From: CADEED01 sp035502995
Lineage (GTDB): Bacteria > Pseudomonadota > Gammaproteobacteria > Steroidobacterales > Steroidobacteraceae
Direction of reading: 5' to 3'
Length of the DNA stretch: 64,000 nt
NCBI GenBank assembly: GCA_035502995.1
Contig: DATJTW010000003.1
Location: forward strand, 20,228-84,227
The notes below the pieces were generated by a model that saw nothing but the letters and a program-made list of their open reading frames with translations, had not been told where the DNA came from and ran no database searches. Of this stretch, positions 29,426 to 38,926 are shown one piece after another. Numbering within the stretch: the stretch's first letter is position 1; every line of letters begins with the position of its first letter. The position numbers and the translations under genes are program-made.

Positions 29426-30829
29426 GTGTTTCTATTAGCCGACAAAAACCGGTGGCTCGCGAGGCTGCCCCTCGCGCTCCTCTGCCTGTTGACCAGCGCG
29501 CGCCTGTCCGCCGCGCCGGCCTTCGAGCCGCTTGAGTGCCGGGAGCCTGCCGCCAGCGCCGGCGCACGCTGCGGCATCGTCTACGTCCCCGAAAACCACG
29601 CGAAGCCGCGCGGCCGAAAGATCCCCCTGAACGTCATCGTACTGCCAGCCACCGGCACGCCGCTCGATCCGCGGCGCGCGCAGTACGACCTCGAAGGCGG
29701 CCCCGGTTTCGCGGTGACGAACTTCGTCGCGTTCTACGCCGGCGAGGGCGCGAACTACCGCGCGGACCGCGACATCGTCCTCGCCGACCTGCGCGGCACC
29801 GGCGGCTCTAACCCGCTGCGTTGTGCGGGCGTCGAGGAACTCGAATCGCGCGATCCCTGGGCGCCGCTCTATCCACCCGACCTCGTCGCCGAATGCGCGG
29901 CGCAGCTGTCGGTGGCCAACGACCCGGCGCAGTATTCGACTGCCGCCGCCGCGCGCGACATCGACCTCGTCCGCCGCGCGCTGGGCTATAAACAGCTCGA
30001 CCTGAACGCGGTCTCGTACGGCACGACGCTGGCGCTGCGTTATCTCACCGATTTCCCGCGCGCCGTGCACGCCGCCGCGCTGATGGGCACGGTGCCCGCG
30101 GACCGCACACCGCCGCGCTGGCATGCGCAGTCGGCCGAAGCGGCCTTGCTGCGGCTCGCGGCGGACTGCGCCGCGGACCGCGCCTGCCGCGAGGAGGTCG
30201 GCGACCTGCAGGCCGCGCTCAAGTCCGCCGTCGCCCAACTACCGCGCGATCGTCCCGGCGTCGGCGACGTGTTCATGGAGAAGCTGCGCACGAAGTTGTA
30301 TTCGGTCGCCAGCACGCGCGCGTTGCCCGCGCAGCTGCAGGCTGCCGCGCACGGCGATTTCGATGCCTTCCTGAAACCCGGCGAAGGCGGCTTCGCCGAC
30401 GGCCTCTATCTATCCATCACGTGCGCCGAATCGCTGGCGCGCATGGACCTGCCCGCGGCGGTCGCCGCCGCCGACGACACCGGCTTCGGCGCCTACCGCC
30501 TCGAACGCCAGCGCGACGCCTGCGCGCGCTGGCCGAAGGCGCCGGTCGACGCCCACCTGTTCGACGTGCCGCCCAGCACCGTGCCGGCCCTGTTCATCGC
30601 CGGCGACCGCGATCCCGTGTCCCCGGCCGACTGGGCGGCGCAGACCGCGAAGCGATTCAGCGACCACAAACTCGTGCGCGTCGACGCCGGCGCGCACGTC
30701 TTCGACGGCCTGACCGACCTCGACACCTGTCTCGACACGCGGATCATCGAGTTCTTCGCCACGGCCGACGCGGCCGGTCTCGACACCTCGTGCTTCGCGC
30801 GCATGCAGCCACCCCCTTTCGCACCATGA
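29426..30829 (+). CDS. exported alpha/beta hydrolase, TAP-like / proline-iminopeptidase-like, 467 aa
   Basis: A GTG start gives a signal peptide (RLPLALLCLLTSARLSAAPA). The domain pattern is that of the Streptomyces TAP/SlpD-type peptidases: ECREPAASAGARCGIVYVPENH, YDLEGGPGFAVT, VLADLRGTGGSNPLRC, the nucleophile elbow LNAVSYGTTLALRYL, then a lid, ALFIAGDRDPVSP (acid) and RVDAGAHVFDG (histidine). It probably acts in the periplasm on N-terminally free peptides or esters. It overlaps ltrA by 4 nt. Confidence 0.87.
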   Translation: MFLLADKNRWLARLPLALLCLLTSARLSAAPAFEPLECREPAASAGARCGIVYVPENHAKPRGRKIPLNVIVLPATGTPLDPRRAQYDLEGGPGFAVTNFVAFYAGEGANYRADRDIVLADLRGTGGSNPLRCAGVEELESRDPWAPLYPPDLVAECAAQLSVANDPAQYSTAAAARDIDLVRRALGYKQLDLNAVSYGTTLALRYLTDFPRAVHAAALMGTVPADRTPPRWHAQSAEAALLRLAADCAADRACREEVGDLQAALKSAVAQLPRDRPGVGDVFMEKLRTKLYSVASTRALPAQLQAAAHGDFDAFLKPGEGGFADGLYLSITCAESLARMDLPAAVAAADDTGFGAYRLERQRDACARWPKAPVDAHLFDVPPSTVPALFIAGDRDPVSPADWAAQTAKRFSDHKLVRVDAGAHVFDGLTDLDTCLDTRIIEFFATADAAGLDTSCFARMQPPPFAP

Positions 30830-31992
30830 TCCACCTGCCGAACCTGCTGCGCTCCCGCGCCTCGCACGCGCGCGTCACCAACGTCGAGTTGTTCTTCGAC
30901 CTCGTGTTCGTGTTCGCGGTGACGCAGCTGTCGCACACGTTGCTCCAGCACCTGAGCCTCGCGGGCGCGTTGCAGACCGGGTTCCTGCTGCTGGCCGTGT
31001 GGTGGGTGTGGGTGTACACCTGCTGGTTCACGAACTGGATAGACCCGGACAAGCCGTCCGTGCGCGTGTTGTTGTTCGTGCTGATGCTGGCGGGGTTGTT
31101 GATGTCGGCGGCGATCCCGCATGCGTTCGAGCGCGAGGGGTTGCTGTTTGCGGGCGCGTACGTGTTCATCCAGCTTGTGCGCACGGGATTCATGCTGCAC
31201 GCGCTGCGCGAGCACGACCGCGCGAACTACCTGAACTTCCTGCGCATCTTCGCGTGGTTGTGCGTGTCGGGCGCGTTGTGGCTGGCGGGCGGCTTTTCCG
31301 CCGACGGCGTGCGCGCCGCGTTCTGGATCGCCGCGCTGGCACTCGAGATCGGCGGGCCGACGGTCGGGTTCTTCACGCCGGGGCTCGGGCGCTCGAGCAC
31401 CGCGGACTGGAAGGTGGACGGCACGCACACGGCCGAGCGCTGCTCGCTGTTCGTGATCATCGCGCTGGGCGAGTCGATCCTCGTGACGGGCGCGACGGCC
31501 GCGGACCACCCGGCGACGACGACGGCGGTGTGCGCGTTCGTGGTCGCGTTCCTCGGCAGCGTGGCGATGTGGTGGATCTACTTCAACATCGGCGCGGAGC
31601 GGGGCAGCCATCACATCGCGCATTCGGACGATCCGGGGCGGATGGCGCGCGCGGTGTACACGTATTTCCACATCCCGATCATCGCGGGGATCGTGGTGTG
31701 CGCGGTGGCGGACGAGTTGACGATCGCGCATCCGGACGGGCACGTGGGGCTGGCGGACGCGTTCGTGCTGCTGGGCGGACCGGTGCTCTATCTACTGGGG
31801 AACCTGTACTTCAAGCGCGCGAGCGCGAACAACTTTCCGCTGTCGCACCTGGTGGGGTTGGGGTTGCTGGTCGTGACGGCGCCGTTCGCCACGATGCTGA
31901 CGCCGCTGGCGCTGGGAGCGGCGACGTCGGCGATCCTGGTGCTCGTGGCTGTGTGGGAGACGCGGTCGTTCGCGGCCGGTGCGCGCGCGTAA
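30826..31992 (+). CDS. ltrA: low-temperature-requirement A (LtrA) family membrane protein, 388 aa
   Basis: Nine or more predicted membrane helices and the LtrA markers are present: VTNVELFFDLVFVFAVTQLSHTLLQHL near the N terminus, LNFLRIFAWLCVSGALWLAGG, the HTAERCSLFVIIALGESILVTGA motif, and YTYFHIPIIAGIVVCAVADEL. LtrA of Listeria is needed for growth in the cold, but the biochemical role of the family is not known. Start overlaps the upstream stop (ATGA). Confidence 0.92.
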   Translation: MIHLPNLLRSRASHARVTNVELFFDLVFVFAVTQLSHTLLQHLSLAGALQTGFLLLAVWWVWVYTCWFTNWIDPDKPSVRVLLFVLMLAGLLMSAAIPHAFEREGLLFAGAYVFIQLVRTGFMLHALREHDRANYLNFLRIFAWLCVSGALWLAGGFSADGVRAAFWIAALALEIGGPTVGFFTPGLGRSSTADWKVDGTHTAERCSLFVIIALGESILVTGATAADHPATTTAVCAFVVAFLGSVAMWWIYFNIGAERGSHHIAHSDDPGRMARAVYTYFHIPIIAGIVVCAVADELTIAHPDGHVGLADAFVLLGGPVLYLLGNLYFKRASANNFPLSHLVGLGLLVVTAPFATMLTPLALGAATSAILVLVAVWETRSFAAGARA

Positions 31993-32013
31993 GCGCGTCC
32001 AACGCGAGGTTTG

Positions 32014-32057
32014 GTGACTGTCCCCTTTTGCTAGGAAACGGGGACTGTCCCCATTAC
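32014..32057. repeat. GGGGACAGTCCCC REP-like element, minus orientation
   Basis: Read on the minus strand it is GTAATGGGGACAGTCCCC followed by GTTTCCTAGCAAAAGGGGACAGTCAC, the same unit as the outer arm of the 17946 palindrome. It lies between convergent ltrA and the polysaccharide chain-length gene and supplies the TAA stop codon of the latter. Confidence 0.88.
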
Positions 32058-34216
32058 GCCCTGCGCAGGTCGGGGACGGCGGACAGCTTCGGGCCCGGCA
32101 TCCCCATCACGTACCGCTTCATCGACTTCCCCGCGAACCGCAGCTCGCGCGGATCGACATCCGTCAGTACCAGCCCCGCCAGCGTCGCGCCGCGCTCGCG
32201 CAGCAGCCGCGTCGCATGCGCGAGATCGGGCATCGGCGTCTCGCCGGAGCGCGCGACGATGATCGTGCGATCCGCCACGCAGGCCAGCGTCAATGCGTCG
32301 CTCAACAATCCCGCCGGTGGGCTGTCGATGATGATCGCGTCGTAGCGCTGCCGCAGCCGCGCCATCAGCGCCGAAAACGCGTGCACCGTCAGTTTGTCGA
32401 GCGCATGCGAGGCATTGCGCTCGGCCAGCAACATGTCGAGACCGGTGGTCTCGTCCTGCAGCAGCACGTCGTTGACGTTCGCGCGCATCTCGAGCACCGC
32501 GGCGACGCCGCGCGACGGCTCCTGCACGCGCGCCAGCTTCGCGGCGGCCGGGCAGCGCAGGTCCATCTCGAGGAACAACGTGCGGATGTTCGAGCGCGAC
32601 AACGCGCGCGCGACGGACATCGCCACCAGCGTCTTCCCCTGGCTCGGCACCACGGACGTGAACAGCGTGACCATCGTGTCGCGGTCGGAATGCAGCTCGT
32701 ACACCGCATGCCGCAGCGACCGGATGCTCTCGATGTACAGCCGCGGGTCCTTGATCTTCACCTGGCCGGCCTCGCGGCTCTCGTTGCGGAACCGCGGGAT
32801 CGCGACCAGCGGCCGCAACCCGACCGCATCCGCCATCTGGTTCAGCCCCATCGTGCCGGGCCGCAGCGCCTGCACGATCACCGCCATCACCACGCCGCCG
32901 ATCAGCGAGGCGATCGCACCCAGCGCGAGGAAAAGCGACGTGCGCGGGAAGGACGGCCGCGCCGGCGCCACTGCGCGTGACACGATCACCGCCGTCGGTT
33001 CGGAATACCCGTGCTCGGCGAGTTGCGTCTGGTAGCGGTTCAGCACGGTCTCGAACACCGTGCGCTTCACCTGCGCCTCCGCCAGCAGCGCCGGCAATGC
33101 CGACGACACGCGGTCCTGCGACACCTTGTTGGACGTCTCGCTACCCACGGCGCCGCTCAGGTCCGCCACCTGCCGCTGCCACGAACGCGTCGACGCCGCG
33201 GCTTCGTTCTCGACGCGCGCCAGCTGCTTTTCGAGCGTCTCGTTGATGCTGGCCAGCGTCTGCTTCGCCTTGATCAGCGTCGGGTGCGAGTCCGCCAGGC
33301 GCGTCGACAGCGACGCGACTTCGGATTCGGCCTGCACGCGCGAGCGCAGCAGGTCCGCCAGCGCGTCGTTCGCCAGCAACGTCGCCGCGTTCGACGGATC
33401 CCCGCCGGCGCGGATCGCGCGGATCTCCGCGAGCTGCGCCTGCTGCGTCGACAGCTGGCGCTTCGCATCGACGAGCTGGCCGGAGAGCTGCGACAGCCGC
33501 TGTTCGACCATCGTGGAATCGCGCGCGGTGACGATGTTGTTCTGCAACTGGTACTGCTGAACCCGGGCATCGGCATCGCGCGCTTCCTTGGCTCTCGCAT
33601 CGACCTCCTGTTTCAGCCAGCCCAGGGATTTCGTGCGCGAATCGCCGCGGCGGTTCGCCTGTTCGTGCAGATAGGCTTCGGCGTGCGTGTTGGCGATCGC
33701 GGCCGCGAGTCGCGGGCTGGCGGCCGTGAACGCCACGTCGACCGTCTTGCTGCGGCCGTCGTTGAACACGGCGAGCCGGTCCTGGTAGCCGTTCAGCACG
33801 GCGTCGAGCGTCAGCTCGTCGTTCGACAGCCACGGGTGCGCGGTGGCCGGCTCGGGCTGGCGCAGGCCGAGCTGCTCGAGCAGGCCGGGCTGCGGCGCGA
33901 ACTCCGGCTGCTTCGCGAGATCGAGCTTCTCGATGACGCCGCGCGCCAGTTCGTCGCTGGCGATGATCGCGGTCTCGCTGCGGATGAAGAACGGATCGGT
34001 GGTAGATAGAACGCGCGCCGTGGTGGGGGCGTCGCCCAGTTCCTCCGTGACCGGGGCGAGCAGCACCACGGCGTGCGCCGTGAACGCGGGCTTCAGCGAG
34101 AAGACGTAGGCGGCGATGCCGCCGAACAGCAGCGCCGTGGTGAACAGCAACGTGAACCAGCGCAGCCGGATGACGCGCCAGAGATTCTGCAGACTGATGG
34201 CGGAGACTTCTTCCAC
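32054..34216 (-). CDS. polysaccharide chain-length / tyrosine-autokinase (Wzc-like) protein, 720 aa
   Basis: An N-terminal Wzz domain with a membrane helix (about residues 19-40) is followed by a long periplasmic coiled coil (about 190-390), a second helix (about 435-460), and a cytoplasmic BY-kinase domain. The Walker A is atypical (TSVVPSQGKTLVA), Walker A' is FLEMDLRCPAAAKL and Walker B is YDAIIIDSPPAGLL. The C terminus has only one tyrosine and no Tyr cluster, so it may use a partner or lack autophosphorylation. It controls chain length and export of the exopolysaccharide. The GTG start overlaps the upstream TAG stop. Confidence 0.9.
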   Translation of the reverse strand: MEEVSAISLQNLWRVIRLRWFTLLFTTALLFGGIAAYVFSLKPAFTAHAVVLLAPVTEELGDAPTTARVLSTTDPFFIRSETAIIASDELARGVIEKLDLAKQPEFAPQPGLLEQLGLRQPEPATAHPWLSNDELTLDAVLNGYQDRLAVFNDGRSKTVDVAFTAASPRLAAAIANTHAEAYLHEQANRRGDSRTKSLGWLKQEVDARAKEARDADARVQQYQLQNNIVTARDSTMVEQRLSQLSGQLVDAKRQLSTQQAQLAEIRAIRAGGDPSNAATLLANDALADLLRSRVQAESEVASLSTRLADSHPTLIKAKQTLASINETLEKQLARVENEAAASTRSWQRQVADLSGAVGSETSNKVSQDRVSSALPALLAEAQVKRTVFETVLNRYQTQLAEHGYSEPTAVIVSRAVAPARPSFPRTSLFLALGAIASLIGGVVMAVIVQALRPGTMGLNQMADAVGLRPLVAIPRFRNESREAGQVKIKDPRLYIESIRSLRHAVYELHSDRDTMVTLFTSVVPSQGKTLVAMSVARALSRSNIRTLFLEMDLRCPAAAKLARVQEPSRGVAAVLEMRANVNDVLLQDETTGLDMLLAERNASHALDKLTVHAFSALMARLRQRYDAIIIDSPPAGLLSDALTLACVADRTIIVARSGETPMPDLAHATRLLRERGATLAGLVLTDVDPRELRFAGKSMKRYVMGMPGPKLSAVPDLRRA

Positions 34217-35433
34217 TAGAGCCGTCCTATGTAGGCGAGGGTGGCGACGTGGCGCTCGAAGCTGCGTCCGAAGGTGGACTGATCGCGCGCGGCGTAGTCG
34301 TAGGAGAACCGGAGCACCGAGTGCCGGCCGAACGACCAGTTCGCGCCGAGCTCGGTCAGCCAGGCGCGGTCCTTGCGGTCGATCAGGTCGAAGTCGTCCT
34401 GGACGTAGCGCGCGCCCACGGTGAAGAGCAGCGTGCGGCTCCATTCGTGTTCGATCTCGAAACGCGCTTCGTTGCGGATCTTGGCGACGGCGCCCTCGAC
34501 CCGCGTCGGCGCATCGCTGCGCAGCAATTGCGCGCGCACGGTGGTCAGGCGCGTGGGGTGCCAGTCGAGCGCGGCGCGGGCGCTGATGCCGTCGAACGGC
34601 GCGGGGCCGTCGTCGTAGCGGCGCTCGAAGTATCCGGCGCCGATCTCGAGCTGCAGCAGGTCGTTGAGATCGAAACGCAGGCCGAGCAGGCCGCCGACGG
34701 TATCGGCGGACAACGACAACACGCTGTCGTCGTCGAACGCATCGCGGTTGTAGTAACCGGACAGGACCCATGCCGTGCCGGCGCGGAACTGGTACGCGCC
34801 GCGCAACTCGCCGCGATACTGGTTGCGGTCGCGGAACTGCTGCGAATCCTCTTCATATTGCACGCGGCGCGCATCGAGCCGCGAATCGACCGTGAAGCGG
34901 TTGAACACGTGCGCGTGGCCGAACGAGGCGCGGAAGTCGTCGAACAGGCTGACGTCGAGATCGGTCGGCGTCTCGATGTCGGTGCGCGACTCGACGTTGC
35001 GCTCGGCGCTGAAGCGGGTTGTCAGGCGGTCCTGCGGGCCCAACCAGCCGTCGTAGCGGCCCAGCGCGCCGAACTCGGTGGCGTCCTGGTCGCGCGCGGT
35101 GTCGTAGCGCCGCGCGCGCACGAAGGCGAGGCCGGTGATGTCGCGGGTCTCGCTCTTGTCGCTGGCCCGCAGCAGCGCTTCTCCGGTGGCGAGGCCTTCG
35201 TTCACCTCGTCGCCATCCGTGGCGTAGACATTGGTGTCGTAACCGAAGGAGACACCGGCGGCCAGGCGCACGTCGAACGAACCCGCGCGGATGCCGCCTT
35301 CGCCGGCCTCGGTGTCGAACAGCTCGGCGCCTTCGTCGTCGACGAACAACGTGCGCGGGGCCAGCGACTGGGCGCCCGCCGCCGTCGCGAACAGCAGCGC
35401 AGCGAGCAGGCCGGCAGACCGCGCCGCGCGCAT
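34216..35433 (-). CDS. outer-membrane beta-barrel protein of the EPS locus, 405 aa
   Basis: A signal peptide (MRAARSAGLLAALLFATAAGAQ) precedes about 370 residues of alternating aromatic/hydrophobic and polar residues (FGYDTNVYATDG, GELRGAYQFRAGTAWVLSGYY, ERRYDDGPAPFDG), ending with a terminal strand RHVATLAYIGRL. The N-terminal part and position, between the Wza-like and Wzc-like genes, match the outer-membrane beta-barrel proteins often found in PEP-CTERM/exosortase-linked exopolysaccharide loci. It may assist export through the outer membrane. ATG overlaps the previous stop. Confidence 0.82.
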   Translation of the reverse strand: MRAARSAGLLAALLFATAAGAQSLAPRTLFVDDEGAELFDTEAGEGGIRAGSFDVRLAAGVSFGYDTNVYATDGDEVNEGLATGEALLRASDKSETRDITGLAFVRARRYDTARDQDATEFGALGRYDGWLGPQDRLTTRFSAERNVESRTDIETPTDLDVSLFDDFRASFGHAHVFNRFTVDSRLDARRVQYEEDSQQFRDRNQYRGELRGAYQFRAGTAWVLSGYYNRDAFDDDSVLSLSADTVGGLLGLRFDLNDLLQLEIGAGYFERRYDDGPAPFDGISARAALDWHPTRLTTVRAQLLRSDAPTRVEGAVAKIRNEARFEIEHEWSRTLLFTVGARYVQDDFDLIDRKDRAWLTELGANWSFGRHSVLRFSYDYAARDQSTFGRSFERHVATLAYIGRL

Positions 35434-35996
35434 CAGAAGTGCCTCTCGAACACGAACACCGTGTCGCCGGGCAACACGCGCGAGTTGCGCGTGCCGCGCG
35501 ATTCCACTGCCGCGCCATTGCGCTTGCGCGTCACGGACACCTCGTCTTCCGACGCCCGGAACGTGAACCCGCCGGCGATCGCGACGGCCGTGAGCACGGT
35601 CATGTCCGGCACGTACGCGTACGAGCCCGGGTTCTTGACCTCGCCGAGGATGAAGAACGGCCGGTATTCCTCGATCTGGATGGTGACGTCCGGCGACTTC
35701 ACCGCCTTCTGGTTCAGCAGGGCCGTCAGCTTCTTCTGCAGGTCCGGCACGGACAGTCCCTGCGCCGCGACCTGGCCCACCAGCGGCACGACGATGACGC
35801 CGCTGTCCGATATCTTGAAAGTGCCGGACAGGTCCGGCTCGCCGAACACGGTGACCTTCAGCGCGTCGCCCGCGCCCAATAGATAGGCGCCGCCGACCGG
35901 CTCCTGCGGCAGCTGCGGCAATCCGCGCGCGCCGCCGGCGCAGCCGGCCGCCAGCATCAGCACCCCCAGCAACATCCAGCGAAACACGATTTTCAT
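35433..35996 (-). CDS. polysaccharide export lipoprotein (Wza-like), 187 aa
   Basis: A lipoprotein signal ends at a lipobox (LMLAAGC, Cys at residue 20). A Poly_export domain follows (YLLGAGDALKVTVFGEPDLSGTFKISDSG) and one SLBB-like domain (FFILGEVKNPGSYAYVPDMTVLTAVAIAGGFTFRA). It should form the periplasmic/outer-membrane channel for the exopolymer. It is short for a Wza (no third soluble domain or C-terminal helix), like the EpsE class, so the neighbouring beta-barrel may supply the pore. Confidence 0.9.
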   Translation of the reverse strand: MKIVFRWMLLGVLMLAAGCAGGARGLPQLPQEPVGGAYLLGAGDALKVTVFGEPDLSGTFKISDSGVIVVPLVGQVAAQGLSVPDLQKKLTALLNQKAVKSPDVTIQIEEYRPFFILGEVKNPGSYAYVPDMTVLTAVAIAGGFTFRASEDEVSVTRKRNGAAVESRGTRNSRVLPGDTVFVFERHF

Positions 35997-36016
35997 GAAC
36001 GATCTCTCATGCGTCC

Positions 36017-37246
36017 TCACACGATGCTTTCGGAAAGATCCCGCGTGGCTTCGGCCAGCGCGAGGCGGCGGTCGAGACCGGTGGCCATCGCCGGCGCCGA
36101 ATCGAACACCTGCCAGCAGCGCTCGACGAAGCTGGCGTATTTCTCGCGGAAGATGGGCGCCGAGAAGCGCTGCGCGTTGTGCCAGCAGTCGATCGGCGAG
36201 ATGCGGTCCTGGTTGTGCTCGAAATGCAGCACCGCCTGCGCGATCGCATCCGGCTCCTGGCGGTCGAAGAACAGTCCGGTGGGTTTCCCCGCGTCGAGAC
36301 CCTGGATGGTTTCCAGGGCGCCGCCGCGGCCGAAGGCGATCACGGGCGTGCCGCAGGCCTGCGCCTCCACCGGCGTGATGCCGAAGTCCTCTTCGGCCGC
36401 GAACACGAACGCCTTCGCGCGCTGCATGAGGTCCGCGAGCACGCTCGTCGGCTGGTATCCGAGGATCTCGACGTTCGGCCCGGCCACGGCCTTCACGCGC
36501 TTCATCTCGGGCCCGTCGCCGATCACGACGAGCTTGCGCTCCGGCAGCGCTTTGAACGCTTCCACGATGGCCGCCATCTTCTTGTACGGGACCATGCGCG
36601 ACGCCGTCAGATAGAACGGCTCCTTGTTCGTGCGCAGCTCGAAGCTGTCGACGTCCACCGGCGGGTGGATGACGGTGCTCTCGCGCCGGTACACCTTCCA
36701 GATGCGGCGCGCGATGAAGTGCGAGTTCGCCACGTAGTGGTCGACGCCGTTCGCCGTGCGCAGGTCCCAGCCGCGCGCGCGGTGGAGCATGTATCGCGCC
36801 AGGAAGCTGGAGAAGCCGCGTTCGAGCTTCGCCTCGCCAAGGTACTGGTGCTGCAGGTCCCAGGCGTACCGCATCGGCGAGTGCACGTAGGAGATGTGCA
36901 GCTGGTCCGGCCCCGTGATCACGCCCTTGGCGATCGACGCGCTGCCGGAGAGAATCAGCTTGTACTTCGACAGATCGAGCTGCTCCATCGCGAACATCAG
37001 CAGCAGCAGGAACTGGCGGTAGTGGTTGCGCACGAACGGCAGCTTCTGCGCGAACGTGGTGATGGGCACCTTGCCGCGCAGGAAGCCGCGGTCCGCCTGC
37101 TTCATGATGTCGATCGCGACGGCAACGTCGGCCTGCGGATAGAGCGCGATCATCTCGCCGAGCACGCGCTCGGCGCCGGCGTAGATGTCGAGCTTGTCGT
37201 AGATCAGTGCGGTGGGTCGGTTCGTCATGGTTGGCCCCGTGTGCAT
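36017..37246 (-). CDS. glycosyltransferase family 4, 409 aa
   Basis: The protein has GT-B form with a GT4 C-terminal half: FYLTASRMVPYKKMAAIVEAF, KLVVIGDGPEMKRV, VEILGYQPTSVLADLMQRAKAFVFAAEEDFGITPVEAQACGTPVIAF. The E-x7-E nucleotide-binding motif is EEDFGITPVE. The N-terminal half contains GADQ-free donor-binding loop AGAERVLGEMIALYP. It transfers a sugar in the assembly of the repeat unit at the cytoplasmic membrane. The ATG that overlaps the upstream stop was chosen; a second ATG six codons on is also possible. Confidence 0.9.
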   Translation of the reverse strand: MHTGPTMTNRPTALIYDKLDIYAGAERVLGEMIALYPQADVAVAIDIMKQADRGFLRGKVPITTFAQKLPFVRNHYRQFLLLLMFAMEQLDLSKYKLILSGSASIAKGVITGPDQLHISYVHSPMRYAWDLQHQYLGEAKLERGFSSFLARYMLHRARGWDLRTANGVDHYVANSHFIARRIWKVYRRESTVIHPPVDVDSFELRTNKEPFYLTASRMVPYKKMAAIVEAFKALPERKLVVIGDGPEMKRVKAVAGPNVEILGYQPTSVLADLMQRAKAFVFAAEEDFGITPVEAQACGTPVIAFGRGGALETIQGLDAGKPTGLFFDRQEPDAIAQAVLHFEHNQDRISPIDCWHNAQRFSAPIFREKYASFVERCWQVFDSAPAMATGLDRRLALAEATRDLSESIV

Positions 37247-38667
37247 CAGTACGCCCGGCTGTCGGTGAGCACGACGCTGATGGTTTTGATCAGGATCCGC
37301 AGGTCGAGCCACAGCGACCAGTGGCGCATGTACGCGAGATCGAGCTCGATGCGCTTGCGCATGGACTCGAGGTCGTCGCCGCCGCGGTAGCCGTTGACCT
37401 GCGCCCAGCCGGTGATGCCGGGTTTCACCTTGTGACGCACCATGTAGCCGGGGATGGCGCGTCGATAGTGTTCGTTCATGGCCACGGCGTGCGGCCGCGG
37501 GCCGACGATGCTCATGCTGCCTTCGAGCACGTTGATGAGCTGCGGCAGCTCGTCGATCGAGGTCTTGCGGATGAACGCGCCGACGCGCGTGATGCGCGAA
37601 TCGCCCCTGGCCGCCGCGGCGAAGGTGTCCTTGCCGTCCTCGGTGACCGACATCGAGCGGAACTTCAGCACCTGGATCTCGCGGCCATCGAGGCCATAGC
37701 GCTTCTGCCGGAACAGCACGGGGCCCGGCGAATCCAGCCGGATCGCGATGGCGACGGCGGCGAACACCGGCGAGGCCAGCAGCAACGCCGCGCCGGCGAT
37801 CGCGATGTCGCTGAGACGCTTCATCAGCCACGCCGCGCCGTAGAACGGCGTCTCGCGCACCGCGACCACCGGCACGCCGCCGAGCACGTCGAAGCGCGCC
37901 TGGATCAGGTTGAACGCGAAGATGTCCGGCACGAAGTAGATGGACGCCGTCGAATCGTGCAGCTGGTCGAGCATGCCGAGGATGCGCGCGTCGCGGCTCA
38001 TCGGCAGCGTGATGAACACGTGGTCGATGTGGTTGCGCGTGACGTAGTCGGCGAGGTCGCGGGTCGGCCCGAGCAGCGGGGCACTCACGCGGGCGGTCAG
38101 CCGCGACGCCCCGCGGTCCTCGAAGAAGCCGACGATGTCCGTGCGCAGCAGCGTGTCCGCGAGCAACGCGGCTTCGAGCCGCGCGCCGAGATCCGTGATG
38201 CCGACGATGACCGCGCGCTGCGGCTGCCGGCGCTGCAGCGAATACATCAGCCAGCGGCGCGCGCCCCATTGCCCGACGAACAACACCGCCGGCGTCGTCG
38301 CGAACCACACGGCCAGCAGACCCACATCCAGCGTGCGGGCCACGCCCGAGAGATAGATGACGATGGCGATCAGCGCGACGAGGATGCACCACCGCCCCGT
38401 GATCTCGAGCAATGCCGGGCCCTGCGGCTCCTGCCCCGGCCCGATGCGCGCGAGCCCGAGCACGTCGGGCGCGCCGAGGAAGGTCAGCACGGCGATCAGG
38501 AAATAACCGCCACGCAGTGGCGCGTCCGCGGCGAACAGGCACAGCGACAGCATCGCGACCGGCAGGATCGGCAACAGCAGGCTCTTCACCGCGAAGACCG
38601 CGGGCGAGTCGGTGCTCGACAGCGCTGTCACTTCCCGGGAACGCAGCGCTTCGATGGGTGTGCTCAT
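37246..38667 (-). CDS. undecaprenyl-phosphate sugar phosphotransferase (WcaJ/CpsE type), 473 aa
   Basis: Four to five N-terminal helices (about 25-140) and a cytoplasmic Rossmann-like CoA-binding domain (AVIVGITDLGARLEAALL) are followed by another helix. The catalytic bacterial sugar transferase domain comes next (MKRLSDIAIAGAALLLASPVF, SPGPVLFRQKRYGLDGREIQVLKFRSM, FIRKTSIDELPQLINVLEGSMSIVGPRPHA, KVKPGITGWAQVNGYRG). It loads the first sugar phosphate onto undecaprenyl phosphate and so starts the EPS repeat. ATG overlaps the small upstream gene. Confidence 0.93.
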   Translation of the reverse strand: MSTPIEALRSREVTALSSTDSPAVFAVKSLLLPILPVAMLSLCLFAADAPLRGGYFLIAVLTFLGAPDVLGLARIGPGQEPQGPALLEITGRWCILVALIAIVIYLSGVARTLDVGLLAVWFATTPAVLFVGQWGARRWLMYSLQRRQPQRAVIVGITDLGARLEAALLADTLLRTDIVGFFEDRGASRLTARVSAPLLGPTRDLADYVTRNHIDHVFITLPMSRDARILGMLDQLHDSTASIYFVPDIFAFNLIQARFDVLGGVPVVAVRETPFYGAAWLMKRLSDIAIAGAALLLASPVFAAVAIAIRLDSPGPVLFRQKRYGLDGREIQVLKFRSMSVTEDGKDTFAAAARGDSRITRVGAFIRKTSIDELPQLINVLEGSMSIVGPRPHAVAMNEHYRRAIPGYMVRHKVKPGITGWAQVNGYRGGDDLESMRKRIELDLAYMRHWSLWLDLRILIKTISVVLTDSRAY

Positions 38668-38891
38668 CCGTACAACGTTCGCGGGGAGCGCAGCGACTTC
38701 TGGCGGCGGCGCAGCTGCAGGGCGATCAACGCGCCGCCGAGCACGACCAGCAGCGGACCGTCGAACGCGTCGGTGGACGTGGCCGCGTGCACCGGTGCGA
38801 GCACCGGCGGCGGCGACTCGACCGCGGCGGACGAACCGGCGGCGCGCAGCAGCGCGACGACGGAGAGGAGGATGATTGCCAGGTACCGCAT
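38664..38891 (-). CDS. small exported protein with C-terminal anchor resembling a sorting tail, 75 aa
   Basis: The protein is a signal peptide (MRYLAIILLSVVALLRAAGSSAA), a Pro/Ala/Val-rich stretch of about 22 residues (VESPPPVLAPVHAATSTDAF), and a C-terminal block of one hydrophobic helix followed by an arginine cluster (GPLLVVLGGALIALQLRRRQK). That tripartite tail resembles PEP-CTERM-type sorting signals but lacks the PEP motif itself. It is the first gene after a sigma-54 promoter and overlaps the phosphotransferase gene, so it belongs to the EPS operon. I do not know its role. Confidence 0.65.
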   Translation of the reverse strand: MRYLAIILLSVVALLRAAGSSAAVESPPPVLAPVHAATSTDAFDGPLLVVLGGALIALQLRRRQKSLRSPRTLYG

Positions 38892-38926
38892 ATGCCTTCC
38901 TTGACGAACAAGCCCGAGAGCAACGT

